Source of the DNA: Haloferax sp. Q22
GTDB taxonomy: Archaea > Halobacteriota > Halobacteria > Halobacteriales > Haloferacaceae
Length of the DNA: 64,000 bases
Assembly: GCF_001482285.1 (NCBI RefSeq)
Contig: NZ_LOEP01000021.1
Location: forward strand, 27,413 to 91,412
Direction: 5' to 3'
The notes beneath the pieces are model-generated. The model made no database searches, was not told the origin of the DNA, and saw nothing but the letters and a program-made list of their open reading frames with translations. The position numbers were made by a program, and so were the translations under genes. Position 1 is the stretch's first letter. Each line of letters starts with the position of its first letter. This document shows positions 9,046 through 17,851 of this stretch, one piece after another.

Positions 9046-10017
9046 TTAGGGGAGAATGAGCCAGAAGAACACGAGGTAGCCGCAGACGAGGATGCCGCCG
9101 TCGAGGCGGGACACGTCGCGGTTGCGGAGCATCAGCGCGATGACCCCGAAAGTGAACACGAGAAGCGCCGGGAAGTCCAGCGAGATGGTGCTCGCGGGGA
9201 CGTTCACGGGAACCATGATGGCGAGGATACCGAGGACGGCGACGACGTTGTAGATGTTGGAACCGACGACGTTGCCGATGCTGAACTCCGACTCGCCGCG
9301 GACCGCGCTGATGACGGACGCCGCGAGTTCCGGCAGCGACGTGCCGAACGCGAGGACCGTCAGCCCGATGAACCGCGGACCGAACCCAAAGGATTCGAGC
9401 AGTCCCTGTCCGCCCTGAATGAGCCAGTTCGAGCCGACGAACAGGAGGAGCAGACCGAGTCCGAGGTAGACGACGTCCTTGAACTGCGCGGAGACCTCGT
9501 CTTCGTCCTCGATGTCGATTTCGTCCGCGCCGATGGCGTCTGCCGTCGCCGACCGGGCGCGGTAGAGCAGATAGCCCGTGAACGCGACGAGGATGAGCAG
9601 GAGGACACCGCCGTCGACGGCGCTGAGGTTCCCGTCCATCCCGAGGGCAACGAGCGCGACCGCCGCGGCAATCATGAACGGGACGTGCCGGCGGAGCGTC
9701 GCGGTCGAGACGCCCATCGGCTGGATGAGCGCCGAGATTCCGAGGACGAGGCCGATGTTGGCGATGTTCGAACCAACGATAGCGCCGAGGCCGAGGTCGG
9801 AGCTGTAGCCCAGACCGCTCAGGACCGCGACGAAGAGTTCGGGAGTGGTCGTCGCGAACGCGACGATGGTCACACCGACGATGGCCGCCCGAAGACCGAG
9901 GCCGATGGCGAGTCGAGATGCGCCCTCGACGAGCGCCTCGGCCCCGAGGTAGAGCGCGACGATACCCGCCACGAGGAGCGCGGTATCGAAGGAAAGCAGG
10001 GTTGCGAGTGCCGACAT
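9046..10017 (-). CDS. Calcium/sodium antiporter (YrbG-type CaCA)
   Basis: A 323-residue membrane protein with about ten hydrophobic segments and two canonical inverted alpha repeats: FATTTPELFVAVLSG with GAIVGSNIAN, and FGTSLPELAASVIS with GNVVGSNIYN. The acidic residues in the two TPEL/LPEL motifs form the ion site in this family. Members exchange Ca2+ for Na+. A charged cytoplasmic-type loop (IDIEDEDEVSAQF) separates the halves. Length matches the compact prokaryotic subfamily. It is the first of two exchanger genes in a row and is divergent from aroE. Confidence 0.9.
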   Translation of the reverse strand: MSALATLLSFDTALLVAGIVALYLGAEALVEGASRLAIGLGLRAAIVGVTIVAFATTTPELFVAVLSGLGYSSDLGLGAIVGSNIANIGLVLGISALIQPMGVSTATLRRHVPFMIAAAVALVALGMDGNLSAVDGGVLLLILVAFTGYLLYRARSATADAIGADEIDIEDEDEVSAQFKDVVYLGLGLLLLFVGSNWLIQGGQGLLESFGFGPRFIGLTVLAFGTSLPELAASVISAVRGESEFSIGNVVGSNIYNVVAVLGILAIMVPVNVPASTISLDFPALLVFTFGVIALMLRNRDVSRLDGGILVCGYLVFFWLILP

Positions 10018-10157
10018 ACGCGGGAGTAGACCAACGGGGGACTAAAAGCGCGCCGGTACACCGTGGGCCCGCGACAATCTATCACGGGAGAACAGACGGG
10101 TGGACATCCGCGCCTCGCGGGTCACTGAGTCCCGGCGGAATCCGACGCGGACGGGCG

Positions 10158-10166
10158 AGTTATATC
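10158..10166 (+). promoter_or_regulatory. TATA-type promoter of aroE
   Basis: The sequence agttatatc sits about 27 bases upstream of the aroE ATG in otherwise GC-rich DNA. That spacing places transcription start at or next to the start codon, the usual leaderless arrangement in haloarchaea. The match is by eye. Confidence 0.5.
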
Positions 10167-10188
10167 GTCGGCAGGTCACCTCCCGCCC

Positions 10189-10998
10189 ATGCAAGTCTAC
10201 GGTCTCGTCGGCAACCCCGTCGGGCACTCGCTGTCGCCGCCGATGCACGAGGCGGCCTACGAGGAAGCCGGTCTCGACGCCCGGTACGTCACGTTCGAGC
10301 CCGCCCGCGACGACATCGCGGCGGCGGTCGGGGGCGCGGACGCTCTCGGAATCTCGGGGCTGAACGTCACCATCCCGTTCAAACAGGACGTCCTCGAACT
10401 GGTCGACCCCGACCCGCTCGCCGAGCGCATCGGCGCGGTCAACACGGTCGATTTCGGCGGGGAGACGCCGAAAGGGTACAACACCGACGCGGCGGGCGTC
10501 ACCCGGTCGTTCGAGCGCCACGGCGTCGGCCTCGACGGACGGGAGGCCGTGGTCGTCGGTGCCGGCGGGGCGGGGCGGGCCGCCGCGTTCGCCCTCGCCG
10601 ACGCGGGCGCGTCGGTCCACGTCGCCAACCGGACCGCCGAGACCGCGGTCGAACTCGCTGAGGCCGTCCCCGGCGCGACCGGCGGCGGACTGGACACGCT
10701 CGACCGGATTCGGGACGCGGACGCCCTCGTCAACGCGACCAGCGTCGGGATGGAGTCGCCCGACGAGACGCCCGTGTCGTCGGAGTACCTCCACGGCGAC
10801 CTCGCGGTGCTCGACGCGGTCTACACGCCGCTTGAGACTCGACTCCTCCGCGAGGCGGCCGCGGCCGGCGCGGTCACCATCGACGGCGCGTGGATGCTTC
10901 TCCTACAGGGCGTCGAAGCCTTCGAACTGTGGACCGACCGCGACGCGCCCGTCGAAGCGATGAACGCCGCGCTCCGGGGCCACCTTGAGAGCGACTGA
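10189..10998 (+). CDS. aroE: Shikimate dehydrogenase
   Basis: A 269-residue NADPH-dependent enzyme that reduces 3-dehydroshikimate to shikimate. The substrate domain shows [10 protein letters not shown] at residues 8-17, GLNVTIPFK with the catalytic Lys65, and NTDAAG with the paired Asp100. The nucleotide domain has [15 protein letters not shown] and NRT, the Arg pocket typical of NADPH specificity. The C-terminal helix ends near [10 protein letters not shown], as usual. It precedes the acidic HhH gene and the pab operon, so chorismate supply and chorismate use are close together here. Confidence 0.95.
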   Translation: MQVYGLVGNPVGHSLSPPMHEAAYEEAGLDARYVTFEPARDDIAAAVGGADALGISGLNVTIPFKQDVLELVDPDPLAERIGAVNTVDFGGETPKGYNTDAAGVTRSFERHGVGLDGREAVVVGAGGAGRAAAFALADAGASVHVANRTAETAVELAEAVPGATGGGLDTLDRIRDADALVNATSVGMESPDETPVSSEYLHGDLAVLDAVYTPLETRLLREAAAAGAVTIDGAWMLLLQGVEAFELWTDRDAPVEAMNAALRGHLESD

Positions 10999-11042
10999 GG
11001 CCGCTGGTTTTTAAATAACGGGATTGCATAGGAGAAGGTAAC

Positions 11043-11843
11043 ATGGGCTTGCTTGACACTATTTCGTCGCTCTGGAAATCCCTCGTTGGTGGCGACTCGT
11101 CGTCTTCCTCGAAGGAGGGACGTGACGACACGGCGACCGTTACGGTCGAACGCGACACCAGAACCGAGCGCGAGGAACCGGACACCGAGACCGAGGCCGC
11201 GGTGAAGGAACCGGTCGAAGAGACGGAATCGGCGGACGAGACGGCGGACGAAGAGACCGACGACGCGGTCGAATCAGCGGTCGAAGACGAAGCCGACGCG
11301 GAGTCCCAAGTGGACGACGAGGACGCCCGCGATGACGCCGAGGTGGCGGCCGACGCCATCGAGGAAGCCGAACCGGAGGACGAAGACGCCGAAGCGGAGC
11401 CCGAGTCCGAGTCCGAATCCGAATCCGAGGACGAACCCGAACCCGAGGACGAACCCGAACCCGAGGACGAACCCGAACCCGAGGACGAACCCGAACCCGA
11501 GGTCGAAGACGAGTCTGAATCCACTGACCCCGACGAAGACGAAGCCGAGGAATCGGACGAAGAAGCAGTCGACGAAGGCGACGAAGAAGCGGAGGCTGAA
11601 GACGAAGCGGACGACGAGGAAACTGCAGACGACGAAACGGCCGATGAGTCGGCCGCCGACCCCGACGCGCCGACCGTCGACACGATTCGCGGCATCGGCC
11701 CGGCGTACGCCGAGCGCCTCTCGGAAATCGGTATCGAGACCATCGCGGACCTCGCGGCGGCCGACGCCGACGAGGTCGGCGACGAGATCGACGTGTCGCC
11801 GAAGCGCGTCCAGCGCTGGATTGACCGCGCCGGCGACGCGTAA
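11043..11843 (+). CDS. Acidic repeat protein with C-terminal helix-hairpin-helix domain
   Basis: A 266-residue protein in three parts. The N-terminus is a short amphipathic segment (MGLLDTISSLWKSLVGG). About 170 residues of almost pure Glu/Asp/Ala/Pro low complexity follow, with four exact copies of DEPEPE. The final 55 residues form a helix-hairpin-helix fold: TIRGIGPAYAERLSEIGI, LAAADADEVGDEI, then a basic VSPKRVQRWI. Such modules bind DNA backbone non-specifically. The same layout ends the topoisomerase I gene in this window. The acidic region is probably disordered and may act as a DNA mimic or as a flexible tether. It follows aroE by 44 bases. Confidence 0.75.
   Translation: MGLLDTISSLWKSLVGGDSSSSSKEGRDDTATVTVERDTRTEREEPDTETEAAVKEPVEETESADETADEETDDAVESAVEDEADAESQVDDEDARDDAEVAADAIEEAEPEDEDAEAEPESESESESEDEPEPEDEPEPEDEPEPEDEPEPEVEDESESTDPDEDEAEESDEEAVDEGDEEAEAEDEADDEETADDETADESAADPDAPTVDTIRGIGPAYAERLSEIGIETIADLAAADADEVGDEIDVSPKRVQRWIDRAGDA
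11430..11501 (+). repeat. 18-bp minisatellite, four exact units
   Basis: The unit gacgaacccgaacccgag is repeated four times without change inside the acidic gene and encodes DEPEPE each time. Exact identity at the DNA level, including wobble positions, indicates recent slippage or unequal exchange, so copy number is likely to vary between strains. Confidence 0.9.
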
Positions 11844-11956
11844 CCGACGCGCGTCTCGGGCGACCGACGCGACTTTTCTCCCGACTGGCGACCGCTTCCG
11901 ACATCTCGTAGATACGTCGCGAAACCGTTTACTCGGCGGACAGACTGGTGTGCGTA

Positions 11957-13471
11957 ATGACCGCATTGACCGTCGTCACCGACCGCGACGACTTTCGTGC
12001 GACCGCCGCGGTCGCGCCCGCCGGTGCACGCGTCCCCGTCGAGGTCCGTGTCGTCGTCTCGGACCCCCTCGACGCCTATCGACGCGCCCGCCGGAACACC
12101 GGCGGCTTCTTTTACGAGACGACCGGCGGGCAACCCGGCTGGGGTGCCTTCGGCGTCTCCCCCGCCGAGCGCCTGACCGTCGACGACCCGACCGACGACG
12201 ACTGGGGCGACCCCGGCGTCGACACCGCGCCGAGCCTCGCCGCGCTCGAATCGCTCGTCGACTCGGAGACGCTCGTCCGCGGCGACTGCGACGTGCCGTA
12301 CCCCTGCGGCCTGTTCGGGTGGCTCTCGTACGACGCCGCCCGCGAACTCGAATCGCTCCCCAAGCAGACGACTGACGACCGGGGGCTCCCGCACCTCCAA
12401 CTCGGCCTGTACGACCTCGTGGCGTCGTGGGCGGAACCCCGACCCGACGACGGCGAGACGACGCTCCGCGTCACCTGCTGTCCCGTCGTCGAGAACGACG
12501 CTGACCTCGACGCCGTCTACGACGAGGCGAGAACGCGGGCGACCGACCTCGCCGTCGAAGCGGTCGAAGGCGACCCTGCGCCGGTCTCCGCGCCCGTCGA
12601 GGCCGACGAGGCGACGTTCGAGAGCGCCTGCGGCCGCGAGGCGTTCGCCGACCGCGTTCGCGCCGCGAAGCAGTACATTCGCGACGGCGACACGTTTCAG
12701 GCGAACCTCTCGCAGCGACTCGTCGCACCCGCCGCGGTCCACCCGGTGGACGCCTACGCGGCGCTCCGGGAGGTCAACCCCGCGCCGTACTCGGGCCTGC
12801 TCGAACTCCCCGGCGTCGACCTCGTGAGCGCCAGCCCCGAACTCCTCTTGCGCGTCGAGGGCGACCGCCTCGTCACCGAGCCCATCGCCGGCACCCGCCC
12901 GCGAGGGGCGACGCCCGAGGAGGACGACGCGCTGGAGGACGACCTGACGACCGACGAGAAGGAGCGCGCCGAGCACGCGATGCTCGTCGACCTCGAACGC
13001 AACGACCTCGGAAAGGTCTCCGAGTACGGGTCGGTCGAGGTGACGGAGTACCGCCGGGTAGACCGCTACTCGGAGGTGATGCACCTCGTCTCGCTGGTCG
13101 AGGGAATCCGACGCGAGGGGACCAGCCTCGCCGACGCCATCGCCGCGGTGTTCCCCGGCGGGACCATCACGGGCGCGCCGAAACCCCGGACGATGGAGAT
13201 AATCGACGAACTCGAAGCCACCCGGCGCGGCCCCTACACCGGGAGCATGTTCGCCGTCGGCTTCGACGACCGCGCGGTGCTGAACATCGTCATTCGGACG
13301 CTCGTCCGCTTCGAAGACGAGTACCATCTCCGCGTGGGCGCGGGCATCGTCCACGACTCCGACCCCGACAGCGAGTACGACGAGACGCTTGCGAAAGCGC
13401 GGGCGCTCATCACCGCCATCGACGAGGCGCTCGGCGAGCGCGCGGACATGACCGTGGGGGCCGAGCGATGA
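11957..13471 (+). CDS. pabB: Chorismate-binding enzyme: aminodeoxychorismate synthase component I (or anthranilate synthase I)
   Basis: A 504-residue chorismate-utilising enzyme. Conserved blocks appear in order: [27 protein letters not shown] (residues 309-317), [18 protein letters not shown], and [19 protein letters not shown]. It aminates chorismate with ammonia from the partner glutaminase. The operon pabB-pabA-pabC argues for p-aminobenzoate synthesis. However, the motif reads PIAGT, the anthranilate synthase form, whereas well-studied PabB enzymes have PIKGT with a nucleophilic Lys. The product is therefore uncertain between the two. The start at 11957 has a TATA-like gtttactc 27 bases upstream. 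Its stop overlaps pabA by four bases. Confidence 0.8.
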   Translation: MTALTVVTDRDDFRATAAVAPAGARVPVEVRVVVSDPLDAYRRARRNTGGFFYETTGGQPGWGAFGVSPAERLTVDDPTDDDWGDPGVDTAPSLAALESLVDSETLVRGDCDVPYPCGLFGWLSYDAARELESLPKQTTDDRGLPHLQLGLYDLVASWAEPRPDDGETTLRVTCCPVVENDADLDAVYDEARTRATDLAVEAVEGDPAPVSAPVEADEATFESACGREAFADRVRAAKQYIRDGDTFQANLSQRLVAPAAVHPVDAYAALREVNPAPYSGLLELPGVDLVSASPELLLRVEGDRLVTEPIAGTRPRGATPEEDDALEDDLTTDEKERAEHAMLVDLERNDLGKVSEYGSVEVTEYRRVDRYSEVMHLVSLVEGIRREGTSLADAIAAVFPGGTITGAPKPRTMEIIDELEATRRGPYTGSMFAVGFDDRAVLNIVIRTLVRFEDEYHLRVGAGIVHDSDPDSEYDETLAKARALITAIDEALGERADMTVGAER

Positions 13472-14168
13472 CGCGTATCCTCGTCGTCGACAACTACGAC
13501 TCGTTCGCCTACAACCTCGTGCAGTACGTCGGCGAGGCAGTCGCGGAGGCGCGGGAGGAAAGCGGAGACGAGAGGGGCTCGACCGCCTCGGACGACGTGC
13601 TCGTCTACCGCAACGACGCGCTCTCGGCCGACGACATCCGCGACATCGACCCGGACGGCATCGTCGTCTCGCCCGGCCCGGGCACCCCCGCGCAGGCTGG
13701 CGTCTCGGTATCGGTCTTCCGCGACCTCAACTACCCGACGCTCGGCGTCTGTCTCGGCCACCAGTCGCTCTGTGCCGCCCTCGGGAGTCGCGTCGGCCAC
13801 GCGCCCCACGTCGTCCACGGAAAGCCGTCGCTCGTCGAGCACGACGGCGCGGGCGTCTTCTCGGGGCTGCCCGAGCGAATCGAAGTCGGACGCTACCACT
13901 CACTCGCGGTCGAGCACGACGACGTGCCATCCGAGTTGGCGGTGACCGCCCACACGGTCGCAGCGGGGTCCGAAACCGGCGGGTCCGATACTGACGAGAG
14001 AGACGAACCATCGGTCGTGATGGGCGTTCGTCACCGCGAGAAGCCCCACGTCGGCGTGCAGTTCCACCCTGAGAGCATCCTCACCGACTCGGGGAAGGAC
14101 ATCGTCCGCAACTTCGTCGCGCTCGCAGCCGGCGAGAGCCCGGCGGCCGACGCGTGGAGGGCGGAGCG

Positions 14169-14172
<4 letters not shown>
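13468..14172 (+). CDS. pabA: Aminodeoxychorismate/anthranilate synthase component II (glutamine amidotransferase)
   Basis: A 234-residue class I glutaminase. It begins [17 protein letters not shown] and has SPGPGTP as oxyanion region, the nucleophile Cys95 in GVCLGHQSL, and the His/Glu pair in FHPESILT. It releases ammonia for the neighbouring chorismate enzyme. It is longer than typical by about 35 residues because of two acidic loops, near residues 25-42 and around [15 protein letters not shown]. The ATG overlaps the pabB stop and its own stop overlaps pabC (ATGA both times), indicating tight translational coupling and a stoichiometric complex. Confidence 0.88.
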
Positions 14173-15134
<962 letters not shown>

Positions 15135-15155
15135 GTCGCTCTGCCGCGTCCCCCG

Positions 15156-15581
15156 TCAGAACTCGACGTTCGAACTCGAACTCCGGTCGGCGGGGTCGGT
15201 CTCGATTTCGCCCTGTCCGACGTAGTCGAACTCGTCGTCCGAGAGGAAGACGTGGTCGCCGTCGACCGTGATGTCGAGGTCGTCGAGCACCGCGCCCTCG
15301 CAGGGGCCGTAGTTGCAGTAGCCCGTGTCGGCCTCGAAGTACGCGCCGTGGTTCTGGCAGATGACCTCGCCGTTTCGCATCGGCGCGCCCGACCCCTTGT
15401 CGAGTTTGATGTGCGTCAGGTGCATGCAGTAGTTCAGCCACCCTTGGATGCCGTCATCGGTGCGCACGAGGATGGCCTCGCGCTCCTCCGCGTCGGCGTC
15501 GTCGGCCGCGCGGACCCGAAAGAGAAAGGTCGTGTCGTCGGGCACGTCGCCGACCGCGCAGATTCGTTCGAGGTCGCTCAT
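15156..15581 (-). CDS. Rieske [2Fe-2S] domain protein
   Basis: A 141-residue soluble protein built around one Rieske domain. The cluster ligands are visible as C-x-H (CMH) and C-x2-H (CQNH), followed by GAYFEADTGYCNYGPCEG, which provides the two cysteines often disulfide-linked in this fold. There is no signal peptide or membrane anchor, so it is likely a cytoplasmic ferredoxin-like electron carrier rather than a bc1-type subunit. No oxygenase alpha subunit is adjacent. It is convergent with pabC. The electron partner is unknown. Confidence 0.85.
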   Translation of the reverse strand: MSDLERICAVGDVPDDTTFLFRVRAADDADAEEREAILVRTDDGIQGWLNYCMHLTHIKLDKGSGAPMRNGEVICQNHGAYFEADTGYCNYGPCEGAVLDDLDITVDGDHVFLSDDEFDYVGQGEIETDPADRSSSSNVEF

Positions 15582-15625
15582 TGTGCTCTCGTTGGGTCGG
15601 GGTCGAAAATCTCCTTCGAAAGCGG

Positions 15626-16132
15626 TCAGTACGGTCCCGTGTCCGAACCGCGCGACGAGTCATCACCGACCCACAGCAACCACCCGGCGTGTAGGAGGAC
15701 AGCCACGGCGGCGACACACAGCGGCGCAGCGATAAACAGGGCGATCGCCACGGCTGCACCCGGTGGCAACGGTACGTCCGACGAACGGTCTACGACGACG
15801 AACGGAACGACCGGTGCCGCGAGTGCCGAGAGCGTTTCGACCGTCCGAAAGACGCCGTGGACGAGATGCTCTCGGCCGTCAAGCACGCCGGTTTTTCGAC
15901 GCCGAAGCAGTCGCCACGCGTCGCCGAGGGCGTGCGCGACGAGAAGAACCCAGAGCGCCATGAGCGAGAACAGGGCAGGTCCCCACAACCACCCGACTCC
16001 AGCCGGTGCGGAAAGCCCCGTCTCCGAGAACAGGACGAACGGAACCACGCCTATGGCGAGAAACACGACGGCGAGGACGACCTCAACGGCGAAAATCCGA
16101 GGGAATGGGGTGAGACGTGTCAGGGAGGGCAT
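15626..16132 (-). CDS. Hypothetical membrane protein, four helices
   Basis: A 168-residue protein with four hydrophobic stretches near residues 14-36, 47-70, 98-112 and 124-152. Between helices two and three is a basic loop with WRLLRRRKTG and a conserved-looking DGREHLVHGV. The tail is short and polar. No catalytic motif is recognised. It is read in the same direction as the Rieske gene 44 bases downstream, so the two may share a transcript, but a functional link is only a possibility. Confidence 0.6.
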   Translation of the reverse strand: MPSLTRLTPFPRIFAVEVVLAVVFLAIGVVPFVLFSETGLSAPAGVGWLWGPALFSLMALWVLLVAHALGDAWRLLRRRKTGVLDGREHLVHGVFRTVETLSALAAPVVPFVVVDRSSDVPLPPGAAVAIALFIAAPLCVAAVAVLLHAGWLLWVGDDSSRGSDTGPY

Positions 16133-16249
16133 GGGTGGAGCAAAGCGACAGGGCCGATACGGAGGGTACTGGAGACAACTGAATAAGTTTTGTCGGCGAG
16201 GTAGAACGGTCGAGACGCGCTGCTTGGGGTGTCGTTTTCAGGAGAATAA

Positions 16250-16300
16250 CGGGAGGTAGATTTGAACCCCGGTCGCTGACGCTCCCCGGTTCAAATCTAC
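16250..16300. repeat. tRNA-derived duplicate and 13-bp inverted repeat
   Basis: Positions 16250-16267 are identical over 18 bases to 16378-16395, which is the 3' part of the initiator tRNA gene (T loop and acceptor strand, minus strand). The inner part, gtagatttgaacc at 16256-16268, recurs as a perfect inverted copy, ggttcaaatctac, at 16288-16300. On the minus strand the sequence just before (catagctcag) looks like a tRNA D arm. This could be a tRNA remnant or a trace of integration at the tRNA, and it could form a 13-bp hairpin in RNA. Confidence 0.7.
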
Positions 16301-16311
16301 TGAGCTATGAG

Positions 16312-16367
16312 GCCGACCTCGTGGGTCGCGCCGAGCCGAGACTCGGCGCTCAGGAGTTGAGGTCGGC
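16312..16367. repeat. Nested stem-loop downstream of initiator tRNA
   Basis: Outer arms gccgacctc (16312-16320) and gaggtcggc (16359-16367) pair over nine bases. Inside, gcgccgag (16328-16335) and ctcggcgc (16342-16349) pair over eight bases with a six-base loop. The structure begins eight bases beyond the tRNA 3' end on the minus strand. It may mark the trailer of the tRNA transcript, a terminator-like element or a small structured RNA. No known RNA family is recognised. Confidence 0.5.
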
Positions 16368-16374
16368 AAAACCA

Positions 16375-16449
16375 TAGCGGGAGGTAGATTTGAACTACCG
16401 ATCTCCGGGTTATGAGCCCGGCGGAATCTCCTGGCTATCCCATCCCGCT
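16375..16449 (-). tRNA. Initiator tRNA-Met (CAU)
   Basis: The minus strand folds as a 75-nt tRNA. Its acceptor stem is AGCGGGA/TCCCGCT with discriminator A, its anticodon stem CCGGG/CCCGG with loop CTCATAA, and its T arm GGTAG/CTACC with loop TTCAAAT. The A1-U72 pair and the run of three G-C pairs next to the anticodon loop are the archaeal initiator signatures, separating it from elongator Met and Ile2 tRNAs. CCA is not encoded. No intron is present. Confidence 0.95.
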
Positions 16450-16469
16450 GAATCAACAAACGAGTCTGC

Positions 16470-16481
16470 TATTGTTAAGAC
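16470..16481 (-). promoter_or_regulatory. Promoter of initiator tRNA gene
   Basis: Read on the minus strand, tcttaacaatag is an AT-rich box about 26 bases upstream of the mature tRNA 5' end, in the position expected for an archaeal TATA element. Confidence 0.45.
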
Positions 16482-16509
16482 TTCTGTTTCGGCCGCTGTG
16501 TGTCAATTT

Positions 16510-16977
16510 TCACCGTGAGTCGCGCTGACTCGAACGGGTCGCGATGCGCCACGTGAACAGGCTCTCTGCGACGTAGTTCAGGAGCATCGACGCGCCGATA
16601 GCGAGGGGGAGCGGGATGAGTTCCCAGAGGTCGATACCGGCGACCGGAATCGACAGCGGCACCTCGCCGAGCGCCCGGACGACGAGCACCTGCACGAGCA
16701 GGCCGCCGCTCCTCACGAGGTTCGACTTCACGAAGCGCCGGACCTTTGCGGTGAGGAGGTCCGAGCCGGCCCCCGCGAACGTCCAGCGGTCGTTGATGAC
16801 GAACATGACGATGATTGCGAGCTCCGCGCCGGCGAGCTTCGCGAGTTCGTTGGCGACGCCGAAGAAGACGATGAGGAGACTGCTCAGAGAGAGGTCGAAC
16901 ACCGCACCGACCGCGCCCACGGAGGCGAACTTGCCGAACCGGGTGCCGGAGACGAGCGCCGAGAGCCGGTCAGTCAT
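16510..16977 (-). CDS. GtrA family membrane protein
   Basis: A 155-residue protein with four hydrophobic helices: ASVGAVGAVFDLSLSSL, AELAIIVMFVINDRWTF, the third around GGLLVQVLVVRAL and the fourth PLPLAIGASMLLNYV. The NDRWTF and NYVAESLFTWR elements are family hallmarks. GtrA proteins are thought to move polyprenyl-phosphate-linked sugars across the membrane or to support a partner glycosyltransferase. The start at 16977 overlaps the end of the GT2 gene by eight bases, a classic GtrA-GT2 pair. Confidence 0.85.
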   Translation of the reverse strand: MTDRLSALVSGTRFGKFASVGAVGAVFDLSLSSLLIVFFGVANELAKLAGAELAIIVMFVINDRWTFAGAGSDLLTAKVRRFVKSNLVRSGGLLVQVLVVRALGEVPLSIPVAGIDLWELIPLPLAIGASMLLNYVAESLFTWRIATRSSQRDSR

Positions 16978-17755
16978 CCGTGACCTCCGCCGAGAACTGC
17001 TCGACGAGGGTCCGCTCGTCGTTCCGAGCGTCGATGAGTTCGTGGAGGCGGTCCTCGCGAATCGTCCGGGCGCGGTGGCGCGACCGGAGCAGCCCGCGGG
17101 CCATCTTGAGCGTCGTATCGACCGGCGAGACCGTCGAGTTGGGCTGGTCTTCCCAGACGACCGGTACCTCGGCCACACGGTGACCGAACGCGCCCGAGAC
17201 GGCGATGAGTTCGATGTCCCACGCGAACCCGGGCTCGTACAGGTGAGTCCGAACGTCGTTCCACGCCGCGGCGGTGATGGCCTTCGCGCCGCACTGGTAG
17301 TCGTACAGCGGGACTTCGGTCAAGTGGCGAGCCAGCCACGCGAAGCCGTCGCCGAGGTAGCGCCGGGCGACCGTCTGGTGGGAGGCGACGGTCGCGTTCG
17401 GGTGGCGGCGCGACCCCACGGCGAGGTCGGAGCCGTCGCGGACGGCGGCGACGACGTCGGCCATCGACGCGGCCGGGGTGCTCCCGTCGGCGTCGGCGAA
17501 CGCGAGGATGTCCGTGCGGAGCGACTCGAACCCGGCGGTGATGGCCGCGCCCTTGCCGCGGCGGGCGTCGACCGGGTTCACGTGAGCGACTGCGGGGAGA
17601 GCGTCGAGGGCGTCGAGCGTCTCGGGCCGCGGTGCGTCGAGTTCGACCCGGACCACCTCGGGGTCCAGTTCCTCGACGAGAGCGTGGACGTAGGGGACCA
17701 GACGCTCTGGGTCGGGTCGATAGGCGGGGACCACCACCCCGACAGACTGCAACAT
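16970..17755 (-). CDS. Glycosyltransferase family 2 (dolichyl-phosphate sugar synthase-like)
   Basis: A 261-residue GT-A enzyme. The start MLQSVGVVVPAYRPDPERL begins the nucleotide-sugar fold, FADADGST is the DxD metal site, and AVGSRRHPNATV and YDYQCGAKAI are typical of dolichyl-phosphate glucose or mannose synthases. No membrane helix is present, so membrane work would fall to its GtrA partner, encoded immediately downstream. It likely charges a polyprenyl phosphate with a sugar for surface glycans. The sugar is not predictable. It is divergent from the DUF2298 gene, with 96 bases between the starts. Confidence 0.85.
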   Translation of the reverse strand: MLQSVGVVVPAYRPDPERLVPYVHALVEELDPEVVRVELDAPRPETLDALDALPAVAHVNPVDARRGKGAAITAGFESLRTDILAFADADGSTPAASMADVVAAVRDGSDLAVGSRRHPNATVASHQTVARRYLGDGFAWLARHLTEVPLYDYQCGAKAITAAAWNDVRTHLYEPGFAWDIELIAVSGAFGHRVAEVPVVWEDQPNSTVSPVDTTLKMARGLLRSRHRARTIREDRLHELIDARNDERTLVEQFSAEVTDD

Positions 17756-17851
17756 GCACGACCATTCACTCAACGGGGTAAAAAGCGAACCGCTCTGTTT
17801 CGCACCGGCCATCACAAAACGTATTGCACCCGCGGCGCAGTCATCGGACAG

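Noticed and set aside
10874..13354. An 826-codon minus-strand frame across aroE end, the acidic gene and pabB
   Set aside because: It contains Ser-rich low complexity produced by the complement of the acidic repeat and overlaps genes with clear catalytic motifs.
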